DNA of 64,000 nucleotides from Psychrobacillus sp044762745 (GCF_044762745.1 NZ_JBIWEX010000024.1:1-64000), one strand, 5' to 3'; shown: positions 51,634 to 62,020, numbered from the stretch's first letter. Numbers and translations: made by a program. Notes: generated by a model from the letters alone, not told the origin.

Positions 51634-53190
51634 TTATTGAACAGTTTGTCCTTGTCCTTTTAACGAACGACGTAAAATTTTTCCGGTAGTGTTTTTCGGC
51701 AATTCTTCTAAAAACTCAATTCGTTTAGGAATTTTATATTTTGCTAGTTTTTCGCCACAGTATTCCTGCAATTGCTCTTCCGTTAAAGAAGCATCTTTCT
51801 TCACAACAAATGCAAGTACCTCTTCTCCAAATGTAGGATCTGGCACTCCGACAACCGCCGCTTCTATAATACTTGGATGCTCAAACAGAACTTCCTCTAC
51901 TTCCCGTGGATATACATTATAACCTCCCACGATAATCATATCTTTCTTTCGATCAACAATATAAAAATACCCTTCTTCATCTTGTCTAGCAAGATCCCCT
52001 GTATATAGCCAACCATCTCGAATCGCATTTTCGGTTTCTTCTGGCATTTTATAATAGCCCTTCATCACATTAGGTCCTCGGACAATCAGTTCCCCAACTT
52101 CTCCAACTCGAACCTCTTCTCCCAATTCGTTCACTACTTTGTTTTCCACATTCAAAATATTAGTCCCGATAGAGCCAGGCTTACGTTCACGATCAATCGG
52201 ATTGAAACAAGTTACCGGAGATGCTTCTGATAACCCGTACCCCTCTGATACCCGCACATGAAACTTATTCTCAAAATTATGCAGTAATGCAACCGGCAAT
52301 GAAGAGCCGCCAGAAATTGCTAAACGAACACCTGAGAAATCCTCCACTTTATCTTCTGGGAATTGGTACAAGAAATTGTACATGGTAGGCACCCCTGCAA
52401 AAACAGTCGCTTTTTGTTCTTTTGCAATGGAAAAGACATCTTGAGGGCTAAATCTAGGAACTAGTAATATAGTAGCTCCCATTAGTAATGGTGCATTCAC
52501 GACAACAGTTAAGGCAAATACATGGAAAACAGGAAGCGTCGCAATAACTCGATCCTCTGTATTAATACTCAAATACTCTGCTACGTCGCGAGCGTTCGAG
52601 TATATATTATTATATGTAAGCATCGCACCTTTGGGATGCCCAGTAGTACCAGATGTATACAATATAATCGCCGTATCATCTTCTGACACTTCAACAGGCT
52701 TCACATGTTCCCCAGAAATTGCAAGTAATGATGAAAACGATTTCACTTTTTCTTTCAAACCGTTCGAAAGTCCAGCTAACTTCTCTATCGTATCTGCTTG
52801 TGTTTCACAAATAATATAGTTTTCCACAGTCGTAAATTCACTAGCCGCTTGTTCTACTAAAGGTAATAACGCATCAAGCGCAATAATCGCCTTGGCATCA
52901 CTATTTTTCACAATATAACTAATTTCATCTGGTGTATAAATAGGATTAATCGGTACCGCAGTTGCCCCTAAACGCATCGTTGCATATAAAGAAATTAAAA
53001 AATGTGGCGTATTGCCAAGTAAAAAGCCTACATGGTCTCCTTTTTGGATTCCTAATACTTGAAGTCCATGTGCAAAACGCTCGACTGATTCGTCAAATTC
53101 TGCATAAGTCGTGTCTTTTCCCATAAAGTGATACGCTATTTTTTCTGGATGCATTGAGGCAATTTGTTGAACTTGTGAAGCTAAACCCAT
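51634..53190 (-). CDS. Long-chain fatty-acid--CoA ligase
   Basis: About 518 residues from the ATG at 53190 (GGGAGATGGG site). AMP-binding core ILYTSGTTGHPKGAMLTYNN (about 180), SEGYGLSEASPVTCFN, GWLYTGDLARQDEEGYFYIVDRKKDMI and the catalytic Lys in ELPKNTTGKILRRSL are intact. It activates fatty acids for beta-oxidation. A perfect FadR operator lies 24 bp upstream. Confidence 0.92.
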   Translation of the reverse strand: MGLASQVQQIASMHPEKIAYHFMGKDTTYAEFDESVERFAHGLQVLGIQKGDHVGFLLGNTPHFLISLYATMRLGATAVPINPIYTPDEISYIVKNSDAKAIIALDALLPLVEQAASEFTTVENYIICETQADTIEKLAGLSNGLKEKVKSFSSLLAISGEHVKPVEVSEDDTAIILYTSGTTGHPKGAMLTYNNIYSNARDVAEYLSINTEDRVIATLPVFHVFALTVVVNAPLLMGATILLVPRFSPQDVFSIAKEQKATVFAGVPTMYNFLYQFPEDKVEDFSGVRLAISGGSSLPVALLHNFENKFHVRVSEGYGLSEASPVTCFNPIDRERKPGSIGTNILNVENKVVNELGEEVRVGEVGELIVRGPNVMKGYYKMPEETENAIRDGWLYTGDLARQDEEGYFYIVDRKKDMIIVGGYNVYPREVEEVLFEHPSIIEAAVVGVPDPTFGEEVLAFVVKKDASLTEEQLQEYCGEKLAKYKIPKRIEFLEELPKNTTGKILRRSLKGQGQTVQ

Positions 53191-53213
53191 TTTCCCATCT
53201 CCCATTTTTTATT

Positions 53214-53231
53214 TGAATGAGTATTCATTCA
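53214..53231. promoter_or_regulatory. FadR operator
   Basis: TGAATGAGTATTCATTCA matches the FadR box of Bacillus fatty-acid degradation genes. Repression would be lifted by long-chain acyl-CoA. Confidence 0.88.
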
Positions 53232-53282
53232 TATTCCCCTAAATTCATTATATAAAAAAAGTTTTGACTATTCAATCTTCTT

Positions 53283-55217
53283 TTACTCTTGAATATGTGC
53301 TATATATCTCCAACGAATTAAGTAAAAATAAGATATTTGAATAACAGTAAACACAATTAGTACTATTAACATTTCCATTGCAATAGAAACCGCTGCTAGA
53401 TCCACCCAAAAAGCTTGTAGGAAAATAAAAGAAAATGTACTATGCACCATTGCAAGTCCCCATGGTAAAAAGAATTGTGGCACCAATTGTCGATTTACGA
53501 TTTTCACTAGTTCTTGATCTGTTACTCCCATTCTTCTAAGTACATCATATTGTTTTTTATCTCTTTCTAAATCTGTGTACAGTTTAAAATAGACAAAACT
53601 TCCAGCTGCAAGTAAGAGAACCGCTGCTACAAGTAAACCAGTAAACAATAATAATGCAAACGTGGCACGAATAACGGAAAAATTCAATCCAGGATTAACA
53701 AAATAAAACGGATTTGGATTAACTCCTGATATACCCATCGTTTCAGTCATAATCTTATCTAAATCCGTCCCAACGTCTTTTGTACGCAACCATTCAGATA
53801 CATGAAATGCAAAAAAAGTAGTTTTAGACTCTTCTAGACTATAGCCAAATAGTGGCTCCGTTAGGAGAGAAAAGTCCTCGTCGCTAATAATGAATGCTCT
53901 ATCTTTTATTGCGAAAGAAGGGAATATCGAGTATTTATACATCCCTTTTATTTGAATAGGTATGCTACTTTCCTCCAGAACTGTTTGTTCCTTTCCACTA
54001 CGAATATTTTCAAAGTCTATTTGGGTATTTGAAACCAATAAAGCTTCTCCTTGCTTCAAGTCGATCAATGGAATTTTTAAGGCAACCGCCAAACTATTGA
54101 CCTCTGATTCCTTTATTATATTCACTTGTTCACGCGAATTAGAGGAGGTTTGTCTTTTTACATTAAATTTCACGAGCTCGTAAGACAAGCCTTCCCTTTG
54201 CAGTTCTTGCGATAATTTCATAATATGCGCTTCTTCAAATGGGTTGTCCCAATCACTAGCATAGAAAATACTAACCGGGTTTAGTTCCCGATATTGTGCA
54301 GTAAATGAAGTGAAAGAAGTCACTACACCTACAGATAAAAACGCAATCGTGGACACTATCGTCACGACAAAAAACATGCGCGCATTTTCCCTAATTTTGA
54401 TCGAAGCCTCCGCAAAAGCGATGAGACGAAAAGAATGCCAATAGAGACGTTCTTTTCTCCGAATGATGTCGAGTATATATAAAATACTATCTGTGTAAAA
54501 GAAATACGTTCCAATAAAAGCCATTAAAATAATCAGTAAGATCATAAATATATTCATAAAGAAAACAGAGAAAATAACGAGACTATACGCTACGGCAAGC
54601 AACCCTAATCCTAAAAAAGCATTTCCCTTTTTATACGAAGCAACTGCGTTATGTTTGCCATCTCCTTTAATAAGTTGGACAATCTCTTTTTTCCGGATGA
54701 AGACAACGCTACTGATCGATATGATGATAAACTGTGATAAAAATACAATAATCGTCAAAGCAAATGGCTTCCATGATAAGTAAAGAGGCAAACTGTCCAG
54801 TAAAAACAATTCTCGAATGATCATGAAGAAAAATTTAGAAAACGCAAATCCAAAGAAGATACCAATCGTTATGGATATAAATCCTAAAATCATCGTTTCT
54901 AAAAAGATCAAACGATTTAACTGTTGCCTTTCCATTCCTAAATTCAATAGAACCCCGAACTCGTGTAATCTAGCTTGTAAAAAGGCACTCATCGAATAAA
55001 ACAAAAAAAACAATGTAAAAATGATGAGAATGACTTGTGCAACAAGCATTCCCCCAAAAGCAACATCTCGTAAAAACTGATCTTCAATATTTGGATGAAA
55101 CATCAGCATCGAGTAAACGAAGAACACCATAACCGAAAATATACTCGCCATAAAAAATGCGGCATATATCCGACTATTACGAATAACGTTATGATAAGCG
55201 AATTGTTGAAAGGTCAT
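53283..55217 (-). CDS. BceB-type ABC transporter permease
   Basis: 644 residues with ten membrane helices and a large extracellular domain (about 315-500) between helices 7 and 8, the hallmark of peptide-antibiotic sensing/resistance transporters. Starts MTFQQFAYHNVIRNSRIYAAFFM, characteristic of the family. Its start overlaps the ATPase gene end by 29 bp. Confidence 0.93.
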   Translation of the reverse strand: MTFQQFAYHNVIRNSRIYAAFFMASIFSVMVFFVYSMLMFHPNIEDQFLRDVAFGGMLVAQVILIIFTLFFLFYSMSAFLQARLHEFGVLLNLGMERQQLNRLIFLETMILGFISITIGIFFGFAFSKFFFMIIRELFLLDSLPLYLSWKPFALTIIVFLSQFIIISISSVVFIRKKEIVQLIKGDGKHNAVASYKKGNAFLGLGLLAVAYSLVIFSVFFMNIFMILLIILMAFIGTYFFYTDSILYILDIIRRKERLYWHSFRLIAFAEASIKIRENARMFFVVTIVSTIAFLSVGVVTSFTSFTAQYRELNPVSIFYASDWDNPFEEAHIMKLSQELQREGLSYELVKFNVKRQTSSNSREQVNIIKESEVNSLAVALKIPLIDLKQGEALLVSNTQIDFENIRSGKEQTVLEESSIPIQIKGMYKYSIFPSFAIKDRAFIISDEDFSLLTEPLFGYSLEESKTTFFAFHVSEWLRTKDVGTDLDKIMTETMGISGVNPNPFYFVNPGLNFSVIRATFALLLFTGLLVAAVLLLAAGSFVYFKLYTDLERDKKQYDVLRRMGVTDQELVKIVNRQLVPQFFLPWGLAMVHSTFSFIFLQAFWVDLAAVSIAMEMLIVLIVFTVIQISYFYLIRWRYIAHIQE

Positions 55218-55962
55218 TTACATTTCCACCTAATAAAGACAACACATTTAGTATTCTTTGGAAAAAAGTTTGTCTTCTGTCATCTTTATAAATCTCATTG
55301 AAGTATTCCCCATCTTTTATAAATAACACTCGATCACAGTAGCTTGCTGCTATTGGATCATGTGTGACCATCATAATGGTCGTTTGACTCCCTTTATTCA
55401 CTTGTGAAAGAATTTCTAATACGTCTTTTGCTGCTTTCGAATCTAAATTTCCGGTAGGCTCATCCGCAAGTATAATACTCGGTTCATGTATTAGCGCACG
55501 ACCGATAGCTGTTCTTTGTGCCTGACCACCAGAAATCTCGGAAGGTCTTTTTTCTAAAATAGACGTTAAGTTAAGATGTTCTGCAATTTGTTGTACTTTT
55601 GCTTTCATCACTTCTATCGATTGGCCATCAAGTGTTAGTGGTAATACTAAATTTTCTTCCACTGTTAGTGCAGGTAACAGATTAAAATCTTGAAACACAA
55701 AACCAAGTTCCCTTCTTCTAAAAAGCGATAAGTCGTTTTTAGGGAGTTCTGCCGGTTTTAACCCACTAATCGTAATTTCTCCAGAAGTTGGTCGATCGAT
55801 GGTCGATATAATATTTAATAATGTCGTTTTTCCACTTCCTGAAGGACCCATTACGGCAATAAATTCTCCTTTTTCTACTTCAAAACTTAATTGATTAATC
55901 GCTAGATGCGCTACTTTTCCTTCATATACTTTCGTTACTTCCTCCAGTATTAATATAGACAT
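55189..55962 (-). CDS. BceA-type ABC transporter ATPase
   Basis: 257 residues from the ATG at 55962 (GAGGTGG, 6 bases). Walker A GPSGSGKTT, signature ISGGQAQR, Walker B IILADEPTGNLD, H-loop MVTHDP. Partner of the downstream permease for detoxifying cell-wall-active peptides. Confidence 0.93.
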   Translation of the reverse strand: MSILILEEVTKVYEGKVAHLAINQLSFEVEKGEFIAVMGPSGSGKTTLLNIISTIDRPTSGEITISGLKPAELPKNDLSLFRRRELGFVFQDFNLLPALTVEENLVLPLTLDGQSIEVMKAKVQQIAEHLNLTSILEKRPSEISGGQAQRTAIGRALIHEPSIILADEPTGNLDSKAAKDVLEILSQVNKGSQTTIMMVTHDPIAASYCDRVLFIKDGEYFNEIYKDDRRQTFFQRILNVLSLLGGNVNDLSTIRLS

Positions 55963-55979
55963 TTGCCCACCTCGCTTCA

Positions 55980-56966
55980 TTACTTCTTGTTTTCAAATAA
56001 GATCGATACGGTTGTACCTTGCCCTACATTCGATGTTACACTTATTTCATGCCCTAAACGGCTGCAAATTTCCTGTGCCAAATATAATCCCATTCCAGTA
56101 GACTCACCAGTTTTACGACCGTTTTCTCCGGTAAAAAATGCCTTTGTCACTCTTTTAATATCCGATGCAGGAATACCAATTCCTTCATCCCTAACAGAGA
56201 AAATTATTTGTTTTTCCTCGATATTCGTTTCAAAATATACTTTTTTATTTTTCTCAAATGTATATTTAACCGCATTCGTTACAAATTGTGCAATGACATA
56301 ACGGATCCATTTTCTATCCGATGTAATCATACAATTGTCCTCCATCGAAATTACTGGAAATAAATGATTGCCGATGAATAACCGCTTATTCTCCGTTACT
56401 ACTTCGGTTACCAATTGTTTTAAATCTATCCGTTCAATTTGCATATCTTCTTCGAACGTGTCTAATCTCGCATTCATTAAAACTGCTTCTAACCCTCGCT
56501 TGAGTCGATCCATTTCTTCTACTACACTCTTCGAATCAATCTCTTCACTGTTTTGTGTCATTAGTTCGAGGACAGAAATCGGGGTCTTCATTTGGTGCAC
56601 CCAACTGTTCATAAATTGTAAATGCCTATTTTGTCTAGCATATAAAAGTTGTACTTCCTTTTGATATAAACGATATATATGTTGTAAGTAATTCTCTACT
56701 TGTTTGATTTCTGGGGACTGCGCTGCTCGTTGCAAAATAACTTCGATTTGGGTTGGGACAGAGAGGATTTTTTTATAAAACGTATATTTTTTCACAAACA
56801 ATGTCCCTAAAAAAGTAAGCGTCAATATACTACTAATAACAATGGAATAGACAGCGGTGTCTAGGTTTCGAAATCCATCCAACCAGTACAGTAGCATGAC
56901 AAATAGAACTAATGAAAATTGAAAAATGATAAATAGTAAATGTTCCTTTACAAATAACCGAAACAT
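55980..56966 (-). CDS. BceS-type intramembrane-sensing histidine kinase
   Basis: 328 residues. Two adjacent N-terminal helices with almost no extracellular loop, then FMNSWVHQMKTPISVLELM (phospho-His about 124) and ATPase motifs FVTNAVKYTF, DEGIGIP and GMGLYLAQEICSRLG. Such kinases read the flux of their ABC transporter. One base separates it from the response regulator gene. Confidence 0.92.
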   Translation of the reverse strand: MFRLFVKEHLLFIIFQFSLVLFVMLLYWLDGFRNLDTAVYSIVISSILTLTFLGTLFVKKYTFYKKILSVPTQIEVILQRAAQSPEIKQVENYLQHIYRLYQKEVQLLYARQNRHLQFMNSWVHQMKTPISVLELMTQNSEEIDSKSVVEEMDRLKRGLEAVLMNARLDTFEEDMQIERIDLKQLVTEVVTENKRLFIGNHLFPVISMEDNCMITSDRKWIRYVIAQFVTNAVKYTFEKNKKVYFETNIEEKQIIFSVRDEGIGIPASDIKRVTKAFFTGENGRKTGESTGMGLYLAQEICSRLGHEISVTSNVGQGTTVSILFENKK

Positions 56967-56967
56967 A

Positions 56968-57672
56968 TTAAGCTTCCTCCGGACTTAGGTTCAAACGATA
57001 TCCCGCTCCTCTAACTGTTTCAATTGTAGATAAAACACTATAATCAGCCATTTTCTTTCGCACTCTTGTCATATTTACATTAAGTGTATTTTCATCCACA
57101 AATGACTGGTCATCCCATAGTTCTTCTAGTAATTGCTCTCTTGTGACGAGCTTTGGGTGATTTTTCAGTAATAATTCTAAAATGGTACATTCTTTCTTTT
57201 GAAGTGGAATTTCTTCTTTTGACGTATGTAATTCCATACGTTCCATATAAAGCTGCAATTTCCCTACTTTCACCACACGCTCTTCTTGCTTCGCTGCATA
57301 TTCACCATATGTTCTTCTTAAGTGGCTCTTTATCTTTGCTAGGACGATTTCGTAATGAAAAGGCTTCGTGATAAAATCATCCCCACCATTTTCAAGTGCA
57401 AATACTTGGTCCATTTCACCTGATCTTGCCGAAACAAAAATAATCGGGCACGTGGTTAGCTGACGGAGTTGACGACACCAATAGTAGCCGTCATAAGACG
57501 GTAAATTCACATCTAATAACACAATATGAGGATCGAACGCTGTAAACTCCTCGATAATATGATCGAAATCTTCAATTGTTTGTACTTCATAATGGTATTT
57601 CCTCAAAGTATCTGCAAGAAGCGATGCGATTTTACGATCATCTTCTACTACTAATACACGGTGTATCATCAT
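56968..57672 (-). CDS. BceR-type response regulator (OmpR family)
   Basis: 234 residues. Receiver domain with VVEDDRKIA, phospho-Asp in IVLLDVNLPSYDG (about 54), and Lys in FITKPFHYE; C-terminal winged helix with LTRVRKKM-like VNMTRVRKKMADY and VRGAGYRLN. First gene of the four-gene operon; it would activate its own transporter genes. Confidence 0.92.
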   Translation of the reverse strand: MMIHRVLVVEDDRKIASLLADTLRKYHYEVQTIEDFDHIIEEFTAFDPHIVLLDVNLPSYDGYYWCRQLRQLTTCPIIFVSARSGEMDQVFALENGGDDFITKPFHYEIVLAKIKSHLRRTYGEYAAKQEERVVKVGKLQLYMERMELHTSKEEIPLQKKECTILELLLKNHPKLVTREQLLEELWDDQSFVDENTLNVNMTRVRKKMADYSVLSTIETVRGAGYRLNLSPEEA

Positions 57673-57714
57673 TTATATCCTCCTTTTGAAACATTATTCT
57701 TTCCTTATTATATC

Positions 57715-57750
57715 AAAAAAGAGTCTCTCATACGTTAGTATGTTAGACTC
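57715..57750 (-). terminator. Terminator of lplJ
   Basis: Minus strand GAGTCT...AGACTC followed by six T, with an inner CATAC/GTATG stem. Confidence 0.8.
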
Positions 57751-57769
57751 CTGCATCTTCAGCAAAAAG

Positions 57770-58762
57770 TTAATAAATAAGTTGTACTAGTTCTTCTTTC
57801 GAAATACCTCCGAAATATTTCGGTACGTCAATTGGCTCCAGTGCTTCTTCAATCGCTTGCTTACTATACATTTTGCCTGTTAGTAATTGTTCCACTTCTT
57901 TTATATCTCCAACACCAAAGAAGTCACCATAAATATTCACTTCTTCTATGATACCTTTATTCACTTCTAAACGCACATCTACGCCACCTGTAGGGAATCG
58001 ATGCGAATGCTTCATATTAAATTTAGGGGATTTACCATAGTTCCAATCCCATTGTTGATAACGTTCTTCCGAAAGCTTATGGATATTTTCCCAATCTTTC
58101 TCTGTAAGCTCCCAATATTGAATATTTTCCTCACCGCCGAAAATAGAGGAAAGAATTTCGGAACGGAATTGTTCAATCGTCATTGGTTCTGCAAGTAAAT
58201 CAGCAATGTTCGTTACACGGCTTCGAACTGATTTAATACCTTTTGATTCAATTTTTTCTTTACTTACTTTTAATGCGGACACGACTGCATCAATTTCTGT
58301 ATCAAACATTAATGTACCGTGGCTAAACATTCTTCCACGTGTAGTAAACTGCGCATTTCCTGAGATTTTTTTTCCTTCTGCCAATATGTCATTGCGTCCG
58401 GATAATTCCGCATTCACACCCATTGTCTGCAATGCATCCACAACTGGCTGAGTAAACTTTTTGAAATTTCGGAAGCTGTCTCCATCGTCTTTCGTTAAAA
58501 AGCTGAAGTTCAAATTCCCCAAATCATGGTACACAGCGCCGCCACCTGAAAGTCTGCGGACAGGGATAATCCCGTTCTTTTCTACGAAATCTGTATTAAT
58601 TTCTTCAATTGTATTTTGGTTTCTTCCAATGATGATGGAAGGCTGATTTATGTAAAATAAAAGAAATGAATCTTTTTCAACATCCATTGTATTTAGTGCA
58701 TACTCTTCAATAGCTAGGTTAATGCGTGGGTCCGTAATACCTTTATTATCAATAAAATACAT
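57770..58762 (-). CDS. lplJ: Lipoate--protein ligase
   Basis: 330 residues. RRLSGGGAVYHDLGNLNFSF (about 73-92) is the lipoyl-AMP binding motif, SGRNDILAEGKKISGNAQ contains the conserved Lys, and the C-terminal accessory domain starts near 245. It attaches scavenged lipoate to E2/GcvH-type proteins. Divergent from yhfH, as in the B. subtilis neighbourhood. Confidence 0.92.
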   Translation of the reverse strand: MYFIDNKGITDPRINLAIEEYALNTMDVEKDSFLLFYINQPSIIIGRNQNTIEEINTDFVEKNGIIPVRRLSGGGAVYHDLGNLNFSFLTKDDGDSFRNFKKFTQPVVDALQTMGVNAELSGRNDILAEGKKISGNAQFTTRGRMFSHGTLMFDTEIDAVVSALKVSKEKIESKGIKSVRSRVTNIADLLAEPMTIEQFRSEILSSIFGGEENIQYWELTEKDWENIHKLSEERYQQWDWNYGKSPKFNMKHSHRFPTGGVDVRLEVNKGIIEEVNIYGDFFGVGDIKEVEQLLTGKMYSKQAIEEALEPIDVPKYFGGISKEELVQLIY

Positions 58763-58884
58763 ATTTATCTCTCCTTTACTCCTATTTTAACAAAAAACGA
58801 ATTAATGTGTTGACAAAATATTTTGTGTTATATTACAATGTATTTAACTTTAACAGTTATATAACAGATGGAGGTGGAACAAAT

Positions 58885-59010
58885 ATGTTAGAAAACGTAC
58901 TTGAATTTTTCCGTAACCTGCCCAAAAAGAAATGCGCTACATGCGGCGAGACCATCGAAGAACAACATGAGTGCTATGGAAATCACTGTGACAAATGCAG
59001 TAGTCTTTAA
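58885..59010 (+). CDS. yhfH: YhfH-like zinc-ribbon microprotein
   Basis: 41 residues from the ATG at 58885 with a GGAGGTGG site; the longer frame from 58807 spans the promoter. KKCATCGETIEEQHECYGNHCDKC provides two C-x2-C-type pairs, matching YhfH-family proteins. The function is not established. An open TATATTACAATG-like promoter lies upstream. Confidence 0.85.
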   Translation: MLENVLEFFRNLPKKKCATCGETIEEQHECYGNHCDKCSSL

Positions 59011-59024
59011 TTTCATTAGATATG

Positions 59025-59059
59025 CCAACTAGATACTCCCCTTTCTAGTTGGTTTTTTT
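59025..59059 (+). terminator. Terminator of yhfH
   Basis: CCAACTAG, loop, CTAGTTGG followed by seven T. Confidence 0.88.
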
Positions 59060-59123
59060 ATGCTTTAGGTGTTGCCGTTTACTGTAAAATCACCATTCCT
59101 TTCATTTCTTTTTTTTGAATAGC

Positions 59124-59163
59124 AAAAGCGCTTATCCCCAGTTTCAGAGACAAGCGCTTTTTT
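59124..59163. terminator. Terminator of the YhgE/Pip gene
   Basis: AAAAGCGCTT and AAGCGCTTTT form a 10-bp stem; U-tracts on both strands. It touches the stop codon. Confidence 0.85.
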
Positions 59164-61352
59164 TATGCTTCTGCAGTTTGTTTAGTGTAACGGTTTTTGA
59201 ACAATAACAGGAAGAAACCGAGTGTTAATGCTAAACATACGATCATAAATCCGATTAAAACGCTATTATTGTACCAAAAATAACTAACATCTCCCGTTGA
59301 TATTGCCGCTCTAAAACTTTGGATTGAATACCCCATCGGCAACAGCTTATTAAAAATTTGCAACGGCTTTGGTATCAATTCTAATGGGAAAGTACCTGCG
59401 CTTGTAGACAACTGAAGAATCAAAATAAGAATCGCAACAAACCTACCTGGATTATCCAACATCGATACAAGCAATTGAACAATCGCTAAATACGTAAAAC
59501 TTGTAATAATAGCGATTAATATGAGCATACCAACGCTTTCTACTTCTAATTTAAGTCCAAATAGTACAATTGCAACGACGATTAAAGACTGTAAAATTCC
59601 AACTACCGCAAGTACTACTGTTTTACTTATAAACCAAGAGGTCCCACTCGTTGGTTTAATAGCTGGCTGTACAAATGGAAAGACTACCGAAATAATTAGC
59701 GCACCAACAAATAAGCCAAGTGATAAGAAATAAGGTGTTAAACCTGTTCCGTAATTCGGCACAGCGTTTACCTCCTCCACGTTCACATCTACTGGGGAAG
59801 CAACCATTTCATACGTTTCATCCGTCGCATTCACTTCTTTTGCCTCATCACTAGCTTCTTGTAAACTCGTTTGTAAAGAATCTGTTCCATCTACTAACTC
59901 TTTCGTTCCATCGACTAGCTTCAACGATCCATCTGCAAGTTCACCTGATTTCTCTACAAGCGTTCCAGTTCCTTGTTGTAATTGGGAGGTGCCATTTGCT
60001 AATTGAGATAATCCTCTCACTAAATTAGTAGAACCTTTAAAAGCTTGCTGTACTCCCGCATTAAATTCGTTCATTTTTGTAGCAAGTATAGTTGTTCCAT
60101 CTGTTAAATTAGACGCACCATCCACTAGTGCAACGGACGATTCATGTAAACGTTCAATTCCTTGCCCTGCTTGTGCATAACCTGCATTTAATTGCACTGC
60201 TCCTTCAAGTGTCCCAGTTGTGCCATGTGATAAAGCGGCTGTTCCAGTTGAAAGTTTTTCTAATCCAGCTGTTATAGCGGAACTTCCGGACTGTACTTGT
60301 TTCAATGTTTCCGTTAGTGCAGCCGCTTGTTCTTCCGGAAGCCCTACACTTATTTTGGAAATTTGTTCAGACAGAGCCTCTATGCCAGACGTCACTTCAG
60401 AAGAACCTTTCGATAACTCCTTAGTGCTATCATTTAATGAGGAGGTGCTGATTTGTATTTGTTGTAAAGAATCGATGAACGCTTTATCTTTTTCACTCAG
60501 TAATCGGTAACTCTCGTTCAATTTATCGACACTAGTTGTATACTCGTCAATTCCTGATTTTAATGATGCTGCTCCAGTTGCTACTCCGTCTATACCGTCT
60601 GTTAGTTGAGTAGCTCCTGTTGAAAGAGTAGCTAATCCACTATTCAATTGGCTAGAACCATCTGCTGCGGCTTGAATACCAGATGCAACCGTATTTGTTC
60701 CGTCTTTTAACTCCACTGTACTACTTACTAATTGTTCCAAGTATCCTTTTAAGTCACTTGCACCGTTACTAAGATCTGTTGCACCATCTTTTAATTGGCC
60801 TGCTCCGTCAGAAGCTTGCGCGAAACCGTCTCCCAATTTTGTAACGGAGTCGAAAAGTTGCTTGGCATAAGTCGCCGTTACTTCTTCGTTCACCTCAGTA
60901 CGGATTCGCTCCATTGCCGTTTCTCCAATTTGGGCAGAAAGGAAATTGCTTCCCTGGTTCGCCTTATAGGATAGAACCATTTTTTGTGGATGCTCATCCA
61001 ACAAAGTAGTTGCATGCCGCGAGAAATTTTCCGGTATTTCGATCAATAAATAATATTCCCGATTTAATAATCCCTGCTCTGCCTCTTCTTTTTTCACGGA
61101 AACAAAGTTAAATTGATCACTTTCCTTTAACTTATTTACCAATTCGTCTCCAAGTAAAAGCTCTTCACCTTCGAAGTCTGCACCTTCATCCGAATTGACA
61201 ATGGCTACTGGTAGATTACTTAAGTTAGCATACGGGTCCCAAAAAGCCCATAAGTACACTGCTGCATATAAAACTGGAATAAATAATACAGCAATAATAG
61301 AGATGAGCATTTTTTTATCGGTAAAAATATGTTTCCACTCTGATTTAATCAA
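59163..61352 (-). CDS. yhgE: YhgE/Pip-domain membrane protein (ABC-2 permease-like)
   Basis: 729 residues, TTG start after GGAGGGG. One N-terminal helix (about 12-35), a very long extracellular segment made of heptad-like repeats (LSNGASDLKG, LNSGLATLSTG, LADGSLKLVDGTKELVDG, about 165-490), then five C-terminal helices. This is the layout of YhgE/Pip proteins, related to phage infection protein and type VII-linked or lipid exporters. The repeats probably form a coiled stalk. A 25-bp palindrome upstream and the TetR gene beside it suggest drug- or envelope-responsive repression. Confidence 0.9.
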   Translation of the reverse strand: MIKSEWKHIFTDKKMLISIIAVLFIPVLYAAVYLWAFWDPYANLSNLPVAIVNSDEGADFEGEELLLGDELVNKLKESDQFNFVSVKKEEAEQGLLNREYYLLIEIPENFSRHATTLLDEHPQKMVLSYKANQGSNFLSAQIGETAMERIRTEVNEEVTATYAKQLFDSVTKLGDGFAQASDGAGQLKDGATDLSNGASDLKGYLEQLVSSTVELKDGTNTVASGIQAAADGSSQLNSGLATLSTGATQLTDGIDGVATGAASLKSGIDEYTTSVDKLNESYRLLSEKDKAFIDSLQQIQISTSSLNDSTKELSKGSSEVTSGIEALSEQISKISVGLPEEQAAALTETLKQVQSGSSAITAGLEKLSTGTAALSHGTTGTLEGAVQLNAGYAQAGQGIERLHESSVALVDGASNLTDGTTILATKMNEFNAGVQQAFKGSTNLVRGLSQLANGTSQLQQGTGTLVEKSGELADGSLKLVDGTKELVDGTDSLQTSLQEASDEAKEVNATDETYEMVASPVDVNVEEVNAVPNYGTGLTPYFLSLGLFVGALIISVVFPFVQPAIKPTSGTSWFISKTVVLAVVGILQSLIVVAIVLFGLKLEVESVGMLILIAIITSFTYLAIVQLLVSMLDNPGRFVAILILILQLSTSAGTFPLELIPKPLQIFNKLLPMGYSIQSFRAAISTGDVSYFWYNNSVLIGFMIVCLALTLGFFLLLFKNRYTKQTAEA

Positions 61353-61372
61353 ATTATCCCCTCCAAAACTAT

Positions 61373-61397
61373 TTGACCATTTTATTCATCTGGTCAA
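61373..61397. promoter_or_regulatory. Operator of the YhgE/Pip gene
   Basis: TTGACCA-N11-TGGTCAA, perfect 7-bp arms, 25 bp in all, 20 bp upstream of the TTG start. The same total length and TGACC/GGTCA arms occur before the TetR gene at 62021. Confidence 0.65.
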
Positions 61398-61418
61398 TCA
61401 TTACCAAAAAAAGAAGTC

Positions 61419-61988
61419 TCAGACTAAGAGACTGTGAAAAATTGTTTCCTGAAAAAAATTTGCAATTTCTACTTCGGATAATGATTCGTTATGTGTCACA
61501 TTCCAATCGTTAATAAAAGCAATATATGCCTTAAATAATAAGTATGCTACAAGCTCGCTATTTATTTGTCTCAATTCACCCTTTGCTACATACTTATCAA
61601 TCTTCTCTTTAATGAATGTCACAATTGCTTGCTCTGTTTGATGTAGCATTTGTTTGACAGCCGGTGTTCGCCAATCTTTTTCTTCATCCACGATTTTGGC
61701 ATATAGTTGGTGTGTTTCTCGAAATTCCAACATTTTCATCAACGCGGCGTGGGCATTTTCTTGAAAAGAAGCACCTTCTTGAATAGCATCCGTTGCCTCC
61801 TGCTTCATCTCGCAAATCATTCTCATGACAATTTCTTGAAATAGGACTTCTTTGTTTTCAAAAAAAGTATAGATTGTTCCTTTACCAACATTTGCGATTT
61901 TCGCTATTTGGTCCATCGTCGTAGCTTTATATCCGAAAAGCGAAAAAGATCTCGTAGCAGCTTCTAAAATTTCTTGTTTTCGATCCAT
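61419..61988 (-). CDS. TetR-family repressor (YhgD-like)
   Basis: 189 residues. N-terminal helix-turn-helix ATTMDQIAKIANVGKGTIYTFFENKEVLFQEIV (about 22-54), then an all-helical ligand domain. Adjacent to the gene it probably controls, separated by 66 bp, with matching palindromes before both genes, so it is likely autoregulated. The ligand is unknown. Confidence 0.9.
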   Translation of the reverse strand: MDRKQEILEAATRSFSLFGYKATTMDQIAKIANVGKGTIYTFFENKEVLFQEIVMRMICEMKQEATDAIQEGASFQENAHAALMKMLEFRETHQLYAKIVDEEKDWRTPAVKQMLHQTEQAIVTFIKEKIDKYVAKGELRQINSELVAYLLFKAYIAFINDWNVTHNESLSEVEIANFFQETIFHSLLV

Positions 61989-62020
61989 TTAGCAACACTC
62001 CATTTCTCTTCAAAAAAGAA